64,000 nucleotides of DNA from [Flexibacter] sp. ATCC 35103 (lineage in GTDB: Bacteria; Bacteroidota; Bacteroidia; Flavobacteriales; Flavobacteriaceae): positions 47,971 through 111,970 of the forward strand of contig NZ_MTQF01000004.1 in the NCBI RefSeq assembly GCF_001975985.1. The letters are read 5' to 3'. Below, one piece after another: positions 24,631 to 34,717 of the stretch. A program made the translations under genes and the position numbers. The number at the start of each line of letters is the position of its first letter. Within the stretch, counting starts at the first letter, position 1. Under the pieces are notes generated by a model, which did not search any database, had not been told where the DNA came from, and saw nothing but the letters and a program-made list of their open reading frames with translations.

Positions 24631-25182
24631 ATGAGAACTAAAACTACACTTGAAAAAGCAGTGAAATTTGTTAACAATTGTAAGTTTATTTTTTCTTTCA
24701 AAAAAAACATTTTTCGCAGAAACTTGTTTTCCTTATTTCTTTTTTTGGTAACTACAATTTCATTTGCTCAATCTGTTTCGTGCAACGCCACATTGGTAGT
24801 TGAAAATAACGGAAACATAAGAAGTACTCCTCTTGAGGGAACTTACTATGCGATGGTACTTACAAACAACAGCTCTTTTACTGATACTTTTATTTTAAGC
24901 AGTAAAAACATCAATTCTTCCTGTGCCAACACAGATGGAAGTTCAACTACAGGAAATGTGACAATTAATACTGATTTTATAGACTCTGAAAGAAACTCTC
25001 TTACTGAAATCACTTTGAACCCCGGACAATCACTAAGTTTTTATATACACGTGACGGTGCCCGCCGGGACTTCTATACAAAAATGGTCTTGTGACCAGAT
25101 TACCGCTACCTCAAAAAACTGTATCAATTATGCTGTAGATACTGTTTTACACACTTACATCATTAATCCGATTAATGATTAA
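24631..25182 (+). CDS. Secreted protein of unknown function leading the adhesin operon
   Basis: 183 aa. An unusually long N-terminal export signal has a basic, hydrophilic first 35 residues (FKKNIFRRN) before the hydrophobic core (LFSLFLFLVTTISFAQS), with cleavage near residue 48. The mature part of about 135 aa has four cysteines (VSCNATL, SSCANTD, WSCDQIT, KNCINY) and a beta-sandwich pattern (TFILSSKNI, LNPGQSLSFYIHVTVPAG). That pattern resembles a single DUF11/COG1470-type surface domain. There is no T9SS C-terminal domain, so it may stay periplasmic or bind a partner. It ends 37 bases before the giant adhesin, suggesting a dedicated accessory or co-secreted subunit. I recognise no family. 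Confidence 0.8.
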   Translation: MRTKTTLEKAVKFVNNCKFIFSFKKNIFRRNLFSLFLFLVTTISFAQSVSCNATLVVENNGNIRSTPLEGTYYAMVLTNNSSFTDTFILSSKNINSSCANTDGSSTTGNVTINTDFIDSERNSLTEITLNPGQSLSFYIHVTVPAGTSIQKWSCDQITATSKNCINYAVDTVLHTYIINPIND

Positions 25183-25219
25183 AATAAATATATCAAGTAT
25201 TCCCTTAAAATAATTTAAA

Positions 25220-28200
25220 ATGGAAAAACTATTACTCTCTTTAAGCAGTTATTTACTAGATATAAAAAAAATATACTTTGCTGTATTATTTCTTCTGTGG
25301 TCTTCAATTGGTTTAGCACAATCAATAACAACTAATAAAACCATAACCGCAAATACAGCCAATTGTGGTATTGTGAATGTAAAAGTAGATATTACGGGAG
25401 CAAACCCTATTACGAGAAATTCAGATGTTGTTTTGGCTATTGATATTTCCGGTAGTATGGGTTATACTATTCCGGGCGATTTTAAAACATCAATGGATTA
25501 TGCCAAAAATGCTGCACTGGCATTTGTTACGCAGGCAAAAGTAAATCCTCAGAACCGAATTGCAATTGTCGCGTACAGTACAACTGCGTCTTTAAAAATA
25601 GGACTGACTTATTTGAATGCTGCTGGTGTTGCTGCCATAACCACTCAGATTAATAATTTGCAAGCGACTAACTCAACCAATCTTTATGGAGGAATTGTTA
25701 GATCAGAAACTGAATTAGAAACCAATGGCCGATTTGACTGCAGCAGTGCAAGAGCTATAATTTTACTCACTGATGGTGTAGCAAACGTAACAGGAACTAA
25801 CGGAAATACTACTTGTAATATTAGTAAAACATCGCAATGTGTTACTGATGCCATAAATGCTGCGACAAATGCAAAAACAACAACAAAATCAAGCGTTGTG
25901 TACAACAATCAACTTTTTTCTGTTGGCCTTTTTGGAGGTATCAGTGGCAATATAAATACGAATAACAGTGAACAAAACATTGCTAAATTTACTTTAGACG
26001 GTATACAGGGAAATCCGGCATATATTACGCAAAGCGGCGCGAACTTAACCTCCATATACAATCAAATCGCAACTCAGATTTCATGGGTTGCCCAAAATTT
26101 AATTACAAAGGAAACTGTAATTCCGGGTTTTACAATAGGTTCGATTACAACAAGTAAAGGAACAGCTTCATTATCCGGACAGGTAATTACCTGGAATACT
26201 GATTTTTTGAATTCGGAAACCATTACTTTAAATTATCAATTAACACCAACCGGAACTGCCTGTGGAAATCAGATTGTGAGTACATCGACCTTGAATTATC
26301 AAAATTCATCTTGTGCCAATGATTCTAAAGCTATTAATACATCCAGTTATTTTGTTCCGTGCGTGCCATTAATTACAGGAATTTTATCGGCATGCGGATC
26401 TACTACATTAACAGCTACTACAGATGCAACTTCTCCAACTTACGTTTGGTATAAAGATAATGTTATTTTAGCAGGACAAACCTCAGCTACACTTGTTGCA
26501 ACAGCTAGTGGCGCTTATAAAGTGAAAGTCAAAAATGGCACAACAAATTGTGAATTAACCTCAGCAGAATCAACAGTTTCGATAAGTCCTGCTGCAGCAC
26601 TTACAGCGCCTGCAAACGCAAGTATTTCGGGTTGTGGAACTGGTGCTATAACCGGACTTGCTTACAGTACGACAAATAGTATTATTACTTTGGCACAATT
26701 AGTCGCTGCAGGAGGATCATTACCAAATAGTGCTTTACTAGGAACATACACAATATCATATTTTGACGTTGCTACAGGTACTTGCCCAACAATTGTGACC
26801 AGAACTTTTAAAGTTGTGACAGCTTGTGGAAGTATTACGGCTTCGCAAACTATCTCTATTATAGATACTACTGCTCCAATCTGGACAACTTCGGCGACAA
26901 CATTAAACACAACTTTGCAATGCAGTGATACCTCAGGATTAACAACTGCACAAAACCAAGCTCCGGTTGCTACCGATAATTGTGGCGGAACAGTAACATA
27001 TACTAAAACCAGCGGAAATTTTGTTGCGGGTTCCTGCGCAAATTCCGGAACATACACCAATACGTGGATTGCAAAAGATGTGTGTTTGAATACTTCGACC
27101 AATTTCACTCAGGTAATTACCATTATCGATAATACAGCTCCAACTTGGACAACGACTTCAACAGCATTAAACACAACTTTGCAATGCAGTGATACAGCAG
27201 GATTAACAACTGCACAAAACCAAGCTCCGGTTGCTACCGATAATTGTGGAGGAACAGTAACGTATACTAAGACCAGCGGAAATTTTGTTGCGGGTTCCTG
27301 CGCAAATTCCGGAACATACACCAATACGTGGATTGCAAAAGATGTGTGTTTGAATACTTCAAGCACTTTCACACAAGTAATCGCAATTCAGGATACTACT
27401 GCGCCAACATGGACAACTCAAATTAATTCTTTAAACAAAACTATTGAATGCAGTGATGCGACGGCTTTAATTTCCGCGCAAGCGTTATTTCCAATGGCTT
27501 CAGATTTATGCGATTCCGATGTTTTGAATATTATAAAAGTTAGTGGAGTTTTTGTTGCTTCTGCAGATTGTTCGAATGCGGGAACTTACACCAATACATG
27601 GACGGTTAAAGACGATTGCGGAAATACTTCGGACACTTTCACGCAAGTAATTACGATTCAGGATACTACTGCTCCAACCTGGACAACTGCTATTTCTTCT
27701 TTAAATAAAACTATCGAATGCAGTGATGCAGTTGCTTTAACTTCCGCGCAAGCGTTATTTCCAACGGCCTTAGATTTATGCGATGTTGATATTTCGAATA
27801 TTATAAAAGTTAGTGGAGTTTTTGTTGCTTCTGCAGATTGTTCGAATGCGGGAACTTACACCAATACATGGACTGTGAAAGACGATTGCGGAAATACTTC
27901 GGACACTTTCACGCAAGTAATTACGATTCAGGATACTACTGCTCCAACCTGGACAACTGCTATTTCTTCTTTAAATAAAACTATCGAATGCAGTGATGCA
28001 GTTGCTTTAACTTCCGCGCAAGCGTTATTCCCTACAGCTTCAGATTTATGTGATGCCGATGTTTCGAATATTATAAAAGTTAGTAGTGCTTTTGTAGCTT
28101 CTGCTGATTGTTCGAATGCAGGAACTTACACCAATATATGGACAGTGAAAGATGATTGCGGAAATACTTCTGATACTTTCACGCAAGTAATTACAATTCA

Positions 28201-31018
28201 GGATACTACAAAGCCAACCTTTACTGGAGATCTTCCGTTGGACATTACTGTGTCTTGTGATGCTGTTCCGGAACCTGCAAATATCGAAGCTTCAGATAAT
28301 TGTAATGATAATTTGCCAATCGTTTTCAGTGAAATTAAAAGTGATATTCAGAATGGCTGTAACACTAATTATACTTTAACACGTACCTGGACTACTAGCG
28401 ATTGCAGCGCAAATAAAGCCAGTTATAGTCAGATTATAGCAGTTCGAGATACGACTCCTCCAACCGGAACTGCGCCTACAGATGTTACTAATCTGCAAAC
28501 TATTGCCGATATTCCTGTGGGAAATGCGAGTGATATAAAAGATGCCGCTGATAATTGCAGTACTGCTATCGATATTACCGTAAACGATACTGATAATGGT
28601 GGAAGCGGTTGCGACGGAAATGCTTATATCCTGACCAGAACGTATACTTTGACGGATTGCGCCGGAAATAAAACAGAATTAAAACAAACTTTTACTGTCG
28701 AAAACAAAGTTTCTGTAACCGGAGTTGCCTCGAACGTAACTTGTTTTGGCGGAAAAGATGGTTCAATCATAATTACTAATAGTCAGGGAGCTATTGTTGT
28801 TGTAAAAAATGAAAATAACGAAGTTGTTGGAAACAGCAATTTACCTGCCGGAACATACACACTTACAGCAACATCATCTGTAAATACCGGAAATCAAACT
28901 TGTTCTGCAGTTGCTGTAGTTGTAATTACACAACCTGCATATACGATTAAAATATCCGGACAACTCATAAACAAAGACACTAATATTCCACTTGCAAACG
29001 TACCTGTAACCTTAGTTCCTCAAGGTGCTACAACTGGACCAATTTTATTACGCATCACTGGTACTGATGGTTTTTATAGTTTTTCAGGCATGTCTGCCGG
29101 AAGTTATTTAGTTCAGGTTCAAGATGCTAATTTAAATAGTGCGTATCAATTATATCCTATCGATTCAAGTTTGTTTTTTACGACACTTGAAGATTGTAAA
29201 CTTCAACAGCATAATTTTGAATATGGAAAATCAACTCTTCCGGTTCTTGGAGATTATGTTTGGTATGACACAAATACTAACGGAATTCAGGATGAATGGT
29301 ATGATGCCAATAATGATGGCGTTGTTACTAAAAATATTCCGGACGAAAATGGTGCTATCGACTTCAGTCAATGGGAATGGATTGATCTTAACGGTGACGG
29401 AAGTTATGCCGGACCATTAAATGTTGGCGAATTAAATGCCGGTGGTTTTGGAAATGCACTAAGTCCTAACGTAATTATTGACGGTCCTAACGGATATCAC
29501 GCTGAAGTAATTGTAGGTATTGAAGGATTCTGGAGAAACAGACCTGAAACTACAAATCCGTATGGAGAATACAGGATAAAATTAGTAAAAGATGCTAATC
29601 TTGATGCTGTTGCTACAAATTTAGGCGCAACAGGTTTAGTAAAAGTTCTTCCGTCGATTACAGACAAAAAAGCAATAAATAAAACAGCTAAATCTCAATT
29701 ACATACCATTTGTGGTATAACTGGAGGCGCTGGTGGATATATTGTAAACATCAGTCCAGAGGATTTAGTTCATTTAAATGCTGACTTTGGAGTGAATTGT
29801 AAAGTTTACTCTGATATTGTGGCTAATGATGATACACCGGGTCCAATTGTTGGAGGAAATATTACGACTCCAAATGTGATTAATGTCTTGCATAATGATA
29901 CACTCGAAGAAATAGTTGTAACAGCTTCTGATGTGATTATTACCACAGTAACACCAAATGCGTTTTTGCAATTAAATCCTGATGGTTCTGTAGATGTTTT
30001 ACCAAATGCGCCTGCCGGTGTTTTGACAATGGTATATCAAATTTGCGAAGCTGACCAGACAGACAATTGTGATACTGCCATTGTAACCATTACAATATCA
30101 GCACCTCCTGCTCCACCAACTCCGGTTGTTGCCACAGATGATGTTTATGCAAATATTGGCTGCAACACATTTGGATTAGCAGGAAATCTTTTAAGCAATG
30201 ACTTTAAAGGTTTAACAAAAGCTTCTTTAGATCTTGTGAACTTTACATTATTAACTCAAAATAATAATGCTGTAAAGACAGATCCAAACATAACTTTTGA
30301 CACTTTAGGGAATGTAACGGTATCAAGTTTAACGCCAGCGGGAACTTATGAATACAGTTATCAAATTTGCGACAAATTAAGTCCTGATAATTGCGATACC
30401 GCCACTGTTACGGTAATTGTGGTCCCAAACGGAAATACCAACATAGCGATCTCTGCCTGTAATAATGATTCAACACTGATAAACTTACTTTCTTTATTAC
30501 CTGAAAACACACCTCTAACGGGATCCTGGATTGATACCAGCAACAGTAATTCTATACAAGGAAATACACTAAATGCGTTTGGCCTGGCACTTGGTAACTA
30601 CACTTTTGAATATAGAATAACAGACCAGAATTGTCCTCGAAGTATCCTCCTTAACATGCAAATAAATGATGATTGTAAAGTATTGGCCTGCGGAAATGTT
30701 ATCGTTCACAATGCTTTCTCCCCTAATGGTGACGGCATAAATGATTATTTCAGAATTGACAGTATTGATGATATAACGTGTTATCCTGAAAATAATGTAG
30801 AAATATATAACCGCTGGGGAATATTAGTTTTTGAAACTGATAATTATAATAATACAACCAATGCGTTTGACGGAACATCAAGAGGAAGAACAACTGTTAA
30901 ACAATCTGACGGATTACCAACCGGAACTTATTTCTACATTGTGAATTACAAATCATTAGACGGAAATAATATCCTTCAAAATAATAAAAAAGATGGGTAT
31001 TTATATTTATCTAAATAA
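25220..31018 (+). CDS. Giant T9SS type B surface adhesin with vWA, HYR-like and SprB-like domains
   Basis: 1932 aa. The long signal peptide ends near SIGLAQS (about 34). A vWA domain follows (about 70-285) with an intact MIDAS: DISGS at 75-79, then a Thr-containing loop and LLTDG near 186. Next is an Ig-like segment with TYVWYKDN, then five tandem cysteine-containing HYR-like repeats (about 549-995, 88-90 aa each, beginning DTTAPTWTT). After a sixth divergent copy come a SprB-repeat-like domain (VTCFGGKDGSI, about 1170), SdrB-like segments (GDYVWYDTNTNGIQD) and Ig-like modules. The C-terminal gliding-motility-associated domain (NAFSPNGDGINDYF, about 1831-1932) is the type B T9SS signal. It is followed by its SprF-like partner. 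Likely cell-surface, Ca/Mg-dependent adhesion. Confidence 0.93.
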   Translation: MEKLLLSLSSYLLDIKKIYFAVLFLLWSSIGLAQSITTNKTITANTANCGIVNVKVDITGANPITRNSDVVLAIDISGSMGYTIPGDFKTSMDYAKNAALAFVTQAKVNPQNRIAIVAYSTTASLKIGLTYLNAAGVAAITTQINNLQATNSTNLYGGIVRSETELETNGRFDCSSARAIILLTDGVANVTGTNGNTTCNISKTSQCVTDAINAATNAKTTTKSSVVYNNQLFSVGLFGGISGNINTNNSEQNIAKFTLDGIQGNPAYITQSGANLTSIYNQIATQISWVAQNLITKETVIPGFTIGSITTSKGTASLSGQVITWNTDFLNSETITLNYQLTPTGTACGNQIVSTSTLNYQNSSCANDSKAINTSSYFVPCVPLITGILSACGSTTLTATTDATSPTYVWYKDNVILAGQTSATLVATASGAYKVKVKNGTTNCELTSAESTVSISPAAALTAPANASISGCGTGAITGLAYSTTNSIITLAQLVAAGGSLPNSALLGTYTISYFDVATGTCPTIVTRTFKVVTACGSITASQTISIIDTTAPIWTTSATTLNTTLQCSDTSGLTTAQNQAPVATDNCGGTVTYTKTSGNFVAGSCANSGTYTNTWIAKDVCLNTSTNFTQVITIIDNTAPTWTTTSTALNTTLQCSDTAGLTTAQNQAPVATDNCGGTVTYTKTSGNFVAGSCANSGTYTNTWIAKDVCLNTSSTFTQVIAIQDTTAPTWTTQINSLNKTIECSDATALISAQALFPMASDLCDSDVLNIIKVSGVFVASADCSNAGTYTNTWTVKDDCGNTSDTFTQVITIQDTTAPTWTTAISSLNKTIECSDAVALTSAQALFPTALDLCDVDISNIIKVSGVFVASADCSNAGTYTNTWTVKDDCGNTSDTFTQVITIQDTTAPTWTTAISSLNKTIECSDAVALTSAQALFPTASDLCDADVSNIIKVSSAFVASADCSNAGTYTNIWTVKDDCGNTSDTFTQVITIQDTTKPTFTGDLPLDITVSCDAVPEPANIEASDNCNDNLPIVFSEIKSDIQNGCNTNYTLTRTWTTSDCSANKASYSQIIAVRDTTPPTGTAPTDVTNLQTIADIPVGNASDIKDAADNCSTAIDITVNDTDNGGSGCDGNAYILTRTYTLTDCAGNKTELKQTFTVENKVSVTGVASNVTCFGGKDGSIIITNSQGAIVVVKNENNEVVGNSNLPAGTYTLTATSSVNTGNQTCSAVAVVVITQPAYTIKISGQLINKDTNIPLANVPVTLVPQGATTGPILLRITGTDGFYSFSGMSAGSYLVQVQDANLNSAYQLYPIDSSLFFTTLEDCKLQQHNFEYGKSTLPVLGDYVWYDTNTNGIQDEWYDANNDGVVTKNIPDENGAIDFSQWEWIDLNGDGSYAGPLNVGELNAGGFGNALSPNVIIDGPNGYHAEVIVGIEGFWRNRPETTNPYGEYRIKLVKDANLDAVATNLGATGLVKVLPSITDKKAINKTAKSQLHTICGITGGAGGYIVNISPEDLVHLNADFGVNCKVYSDIVANDDTPGPIVGGNITTPNVINVLHNDTLEEIVVTASDVIITTVTPNAFLQLNPDGSVDVLPNAPAGVLTMVYQICEADQTDNCDTAIVTITISAPPAPPTPVVATDDVYANIGCNTFGLAGNLLSNDFKGLTKASLDLVNFTLLTQNNNAVKTDPNITFDTLGNVTVSSLTPAGTYEYSYQICDKLSPDNCDTATVTVIVVPNGNTNIAISACNNDSTLINLLSLLPENTPLTGSWIDTSNSNSIQGNTLNAFGLALGNYTFEYRITDQNCPRSILLNMQINDDCKVLACGNVIVHNAFSPNGDGINDYFRIDSIDDITCYPENNVEIYNRWGILVFETDNYNNTTNAFDGTSRGRTTVKQSDGLPTGTYFYIVNYKSLDGNNILQNNKKDGYLYLSK
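26864..28201 (+). repeat. Five tandem 264/270-bp repeats inside the adhesin gene
   Basis: Units begin at 26864, 27128, 27392, 27662 and 27932. The spacing is 264, 264, 270, 270 and 270 bp, the last ending at 28201. Units 4 and 5 are almost identical at the base level over long stretches, as are units 1 and 2, pointing to recent duplication or gene conversion. Confidence 0.88.
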
Positions 31019-31052
31019 AATCGATAGTAATAATAATTTAATAATATCTACT

Positions 31053-31970
31053 ATGAGAACAAAATTATTTTTCATCGTTATACTGTTTGCAGGTATTGCA
31101 GGTTATGCACAACAAGATGCACAATTTACGCAATACATGTACAACACCATCAATATTAATCCGGCTTATGCGGGATCACGAGGAGCTTTAAGTGTTTTTG
31201 GATTGTATCGTACACAATGGGTTGGTCTTGACGGAGCTCCGGAAACTAGCAGTTTTTCTGTCAATACACCTATCAATAATAGTAATATTGGCATTGGTGT
31301 TTCATTAATAAATGATAAAATTGGCCCAACAAACGAAAACAATTTTTCTGTAGATCTTTCGTATACGATTCAGACTTCGCCAGATTTCAAATTGTCTTTT
31401 GGGATAAAAGGAACAGCCAATTTATTCAATCTTGATATCAATAAATTAAATCCCGAGAATCAGGGCGATCCGCAGTTTCAGGATCTGGACAATAAATTTT
31501 CACCAAATGTAGGTGCCGGTGTATATTGGCATTCCAATAAAGCTTATATGGGATTATCAGTTCCTAATTTTATCGAAACCAATAGATATGATGATAATGA
31601 CATTGCCATTTTTAAGGATAAAATCAATTATTATTTGATGGCAGGATATGTATTTGATCTTGACAAATTAGAATATATAAAATTCAAACCGGCAGTATTA
31701 ACCAAAATAGTAGAAGGTGCACCACTCCAGGTAGATGTTTCGGCCAACTTTATGTTCATAGAAAAATTTGTTGTGGGTGTAGCTTACAGATGGAGTGCTT
31801 CTGTAAGTGCCATGGTAGGTTTTCAGATTACAGACGGACTTTATCTGGGCTATGGTTATGATCGTGAAACCACCAATCTGAACAATTATAATTCAGGATC
31901 ACATGAAATATTCCTGCGTTACGAATTCATAAAAAACAACGGTAAACTGACAACCCCTCGTTTCTTTTAA
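31053..31970 (+). CDS. PorP/SprF family T9SS outer-membrane protein
   Basis: 305 aa from the ATG at 31053. The frame is open earlier, but the signal peptide MRTKLFFIVILFAGIAGYAQ starts here. The family signature QQDAQFTQYMYNTININPAYAGSRG follows directly, then ALSVFGLYRTQWVGLDGAPETSSFS and an outer-membrane beta-barrel ending in an aromatic C-terminus (TTPRFF). In F. johnsoniae the SprF protein is needed to export and attach the type B CTD adhesin SprB. The gene lies 34 bases after the 1932-aa type B adhesin, so it is the presumed dedicated partner. The OmpA-family gene follows 6 bases later. Confidence 0.93.
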   Translation: MRTKLFFIVILFAGIAGYAQQDAQFTQYMYNTININPAYAGSRGALSVFGLYRTQWVGLDGAPETSSFSVNTPINNSNIGIGVSLINDKIGPTNENNFSVDLSYTIQTSPDFKLSFGIKGTANLFNLDINKLNPENQGDPQFQDLDNKFSPNVGAGVYWHSNKAYMGLSVPNFIETNRYDDNDIAIFKDKINYYLMAGYVFDLDKLEYIKFKPAVLTKIVEGAPLQVDVSANFMFIEKFVVGVAYRWSASVSAMVGFQITDGLYLGYGYDRETTNLNNYNSGSHEIFLRYEFIKNNGKLTTPRFF

Positions 31971-31976
31971 AATAAA

Positions 31977-33920
31977 ATGATTATGAAAAATTATATACTT
32001 CTTTGCTTAACAATGATCTGTTTTTCATTTGACAGTTATTCGCAACAATCGAAAGTAACTGCCGGAGATAAAAAATATGACAGTTATGCTTATATCGATG
32101 CTATTAAAACCTACGAACGCGTGGCCAATAAAGGATATAAATCTGAGGATATGTTCAAAAAACTAGGTAATTCATATTATTTCAATTCTGATTTTGACGG
32201 AGCTGTAAAATGGTATAGCGAACTTTTTGCACTGAATTCTTCTGTTGAGCCTGAATATTATTACCGATATGCTCAGTCTTTAAAATCAACGGGGCAAACT
32301 GATAAAGCCAACCAGATCTTAACGGAATTTAACGCTAAATTTAAAAACGATAACAGAGGAAAACTTTATAAAGAAGATGTTAATTATCTCGATGAGATAA
32401 AAGCAAATTCAGGACGTTATAAAATTGAAGATGCCGGCATCAACTCTAAATATTCTGATTATGGATCATTTGTTTACGATAACAAAATCTATTTTGCTTC
32501 GGCGAGGGATACCGGAAATTTTTCGAAACGCAAACACAAATGGACAAATGAATATTTTACCAATTTGTATTTTGCAGATATTGATACTGTAAACAATACT
32601 AGTATTTCTAAAGTAAATAAATTTAAGACTTCTCTTAATACCAAATTTCACGAATCATCTCCGGTTTTTACCAAAGATGGAAAAACAGTTTATTTTACAA
32701 GAAACAATTATGCAAACGGGAAAAAAGGAAAAGATGACAACAAAATAACGTTAGTAAAAATTTATAAAGCTACGTTTGAAAACGACAAATGGACAAACAT
32801 TACCGAGCTTCCTTTTGACAGTGACAATTATAGTACGGCACATCCTGCATTAAGTCCTGATGAGAAAACTTTATATTTTGCATCAGATATGCCGGGAACC
32901 GTCGGGGAATCTGATATTTATAAAGTGAGTATCAATAGCAATTCAAGTTATGGACCGCCAACTAATCTTGGCAAAAGTATTAATACCGAAGGCAAAGAGA
33001 CATTCCCCTATATTACGGGCGAAAATGAAATTTATTTTGCTTCAGATGGTCATCCCGGATTGGGCGGACTCGACGTATTTGTGGGGAAAATTGAAGATAA
33101 CGGAACCATCAGCAGCATTCAAAATGTGGGAAGTGATATAAACTCTCCTAAAGATGATTTTGCGTATATTATTGATCCGGTTTCCCGAAGAGGATTTTTC
33201 AGTTCTAATAAAGATGGCGGACAAGGTTCTGATGATATTTATAAATTTCTGGAAACCAGAAAACTACAATGTATACAAGAACTAAACGGAATCATTACAG
33301 ATGCAGAAACAGCTGCTGTTTTACCAGGAACCAAGGTTACTTTATATGAGGGAACAACTATAAAAAACACCACTATTTCTGACGCTGTGGGATTTTACAG
33401 TTTTGCTGTCGAATGTGGTAAAACATATAATGTAAGGGCTGAAAAACAAGATTATACCACAAAAGAAGTAACGATAACTATTGGAAAACTTACCGGAAAA
33501 ACAAGCCTTCCTATTGCGTTGGATAAATCGACTTGCAAAGTTACTATTGGCGATGATCTTGGAAAATGCTTTGGTATAAAAATGATTTATTTTGATCTCG
33601 ATAAATCCAATATCAGAACAGAAGCTGCAATAGATTTAGAGAAAATTCTGGATGTATTAAACCATAATCCAACAATGAAACTCGATATTCGCTCACATAC
33701 TGACAGCCGGGCTACACATCAATATAATGAAGCTTTGTCTAACCGAAGAGCAAAATCTACCCTGCAATGGCTGATAAAAAACGGTATTGCCGCAAACAGG
33801 TTAACCGGAAAAGGCTATGGAGAATCCCAACTGGTAAATAGTTGTTCTGACGGTGTAAATTGTACCGAAGAAGAACATCAAATGAACAGAAGAAGTGAAT
33901 TTATTATTACAGGATTATAG
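31977..33920 (+). CDS. OmpA family protein with TPR and PD40 repeats
   Basis: 647 aa; the ATG at 31983 is an equally good start. Signal peptide MKNYILLCLTMICFSFDSYSQ, then TPR-like helices (about 25-150, DAIKTYERVANKG, AVKWYSELFAL). WD40-like PD40 blades follow (about 200-420, HPALSPDEKTLYFASD, FSSNKDGGQGSDDIY), then a carboxypeptidase-regulatory-like domain (about 435-505). The C-terminal OmpA peptidoglycan-binding domain (about 535-647) contains IYFDLDKSNIR and LDIRSHTDSR. This is the usual third gene of SprB-SprF-type clusters and PorE-like in build. It probably anchors the outer-membrane complex to peptidoglycan. Confidence 0.92.
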   Translation: MIMKNYILLCLTMICFSFDSYSQQSKVTAGDKKYDSYAYIDAIKTYERVANKGYKSEDMFKKLGNSYYFNSDFDGAVKWYSELFALNSSVEPEYYYRYAQSLKSTGQTDKANQILTEFNAKFKNDNRGKLYKEDVNYLDEIKANSGRYKIEDAGINSKYSDYGSFVYDNKIYFASARDTGNFSKRKHKWTNEYFTNLYFADIDTVNNTSISKVNKFKTSLNTKFHESSPVFTKDGKTVYFTRNNYANGKKGKDDNKITLVKIYKATFENDKWTNITELPFDSDNYSTAHPALSPDEKTLYFASDMPGTVGESDIYKVSINSNSSYGPPTNLGKSINTEGKETFPYITGENEIYFASDGHPGLGGLDVFVGKIEDNGTISSIQNVGSDINSPKDDFAYIIDPVSRRGFFSSNKDGGQGSDDIYKFLETRKLQCIQELNGIITDAETAAVLPGTKVTLYEGTTIKNTTISDAVGFYSFAVECGKTYNVRAEKQDYTTKEVTITIGKLTGKTSLPIALDKSTCKVTIGDDLGKCFGIKMIYFDLDKSNIRTEAAIDLEKILDVLNHNPTMKLDIRSHTDSRATHQYNEALSNRRAKSTLQWLIKNGIAANRLTGKGYGESQLVNSCSDGVNCTEEEHQMNRRSEFIITGL

Positions 33921-33942
33921 TTAATTAAGAGTATCCTATTTT

Positions 33943-34014
33943 TAAAAAAGCTGTCTGAGAATCTTCAGACAGCTAAAAAAAAAAAGCCGTTGTAAATCAA
34001 GGATCTACAACGAC
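33943..34014 (-). terminator. Two tandem terminators of the CAP lipoprotein gene
   Basis: On minus, a stem CGTTGTAGATC/GATTTACAACG (34013-33989) is followed by a run of ten T. Fifteen bases later comes AGCTGTCTGA/TCAGACAGCT (33974-33947) with TTTTTT. Both point in the same direction, out of the gene at 34043. No T-run serves the convergent OmpA gene. Confidence 0.8.
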
Positions 34015-34042
34015 TACTAAAAACCAACCAGTCCAATAATAT

Positions 34043-34549
34043 TTAAATTTTAACGAAAATATTCGTGTAATATTTTTTTCCCGTTTTAGAATCAGTTGTT
34101 ACTGATAAACCAAAATGAGTATAATCCCCTTCAATGTTTTCTTTATGTCCGGGACTTTCCAGCCATGCCTTTACGGCGGCTTCTGATGTTTTATAATTAT
34201 AAGCTACATTTTCGCCTACTTTTTTAGCGCTTAAAACGCTCATAATATTATTAGATCTTGAAGTAAAATCATTATGATCTACCACATTGTTTGCAATCAT
34301 ATAAGCATTATGCTCCTGACATTTAAACGATACGTGATTTATTTTTTCCAGTGTATTTAAACCAATACTTACACGATAATCATTAATAAGTTTCATGGTT
34401 TCGATCTCTGAGTCATTATAAGTGTAGTTCGTGATCAGAGTTTGGGTCGTAGTACTATTTTCTTCTGTTGCCTCGGCGCTATCTGCAGAGCATGAGTTCA
34501 TTGTAATAAAAATTACAACGAACATCATGGCATACATCATCTTTTTCAT
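34043..34549 (-). CDS. CAP/SCP-like domain lipoprotein
   Basis: 168 aa. The lipoprotein signal ends at MNSC-SADS (Cys about 20). The CAP domain (about 48-165) has helix LINDYRVSIGL, His in CQEHNAYMI and DHNDF, Glu in KKVGENVAYN and the final His in SPGHKENIEG. These form the usual His/Glu cavity tetrad, intact here. Bacterial CAP proteins are secreted or lipid-anchored, and their roles (cell-wall binding, protease or lipid binding) are mostly unproven. It is a single gene with two tandem terminators. Confidence 0.9.
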   Translation of the reverse strand: MKKMMYAMMFVVIFITMNSCSADSAEATEENSTTTQTLITNYTYNDSEIETMKLINDYRVSIGLNTLEKINHVSFKCQEHNAYMIANNVVDHNDFTSRSNNIMSVLSAKKVGENVAYNYKTSEAAVKAWLESPGHKENIEGDYTHFGLSVTTDSKTGKKYYTNIFVKI

Positions 34550-34717
34550 AATCAGTGCAGGTTAATATTAAAGTAAATGTTGGGGCAAATTCCTTAATAA
34601 ATTTTTATAAATTAAATCGTTTATTTCTTCTTCAAACATATTTAATTTATCGGTAAACTACAAAATTAATCGATGAAATGCATCATAAATCTATTATATA
34701 AAGTGTTTTTCTTACAT

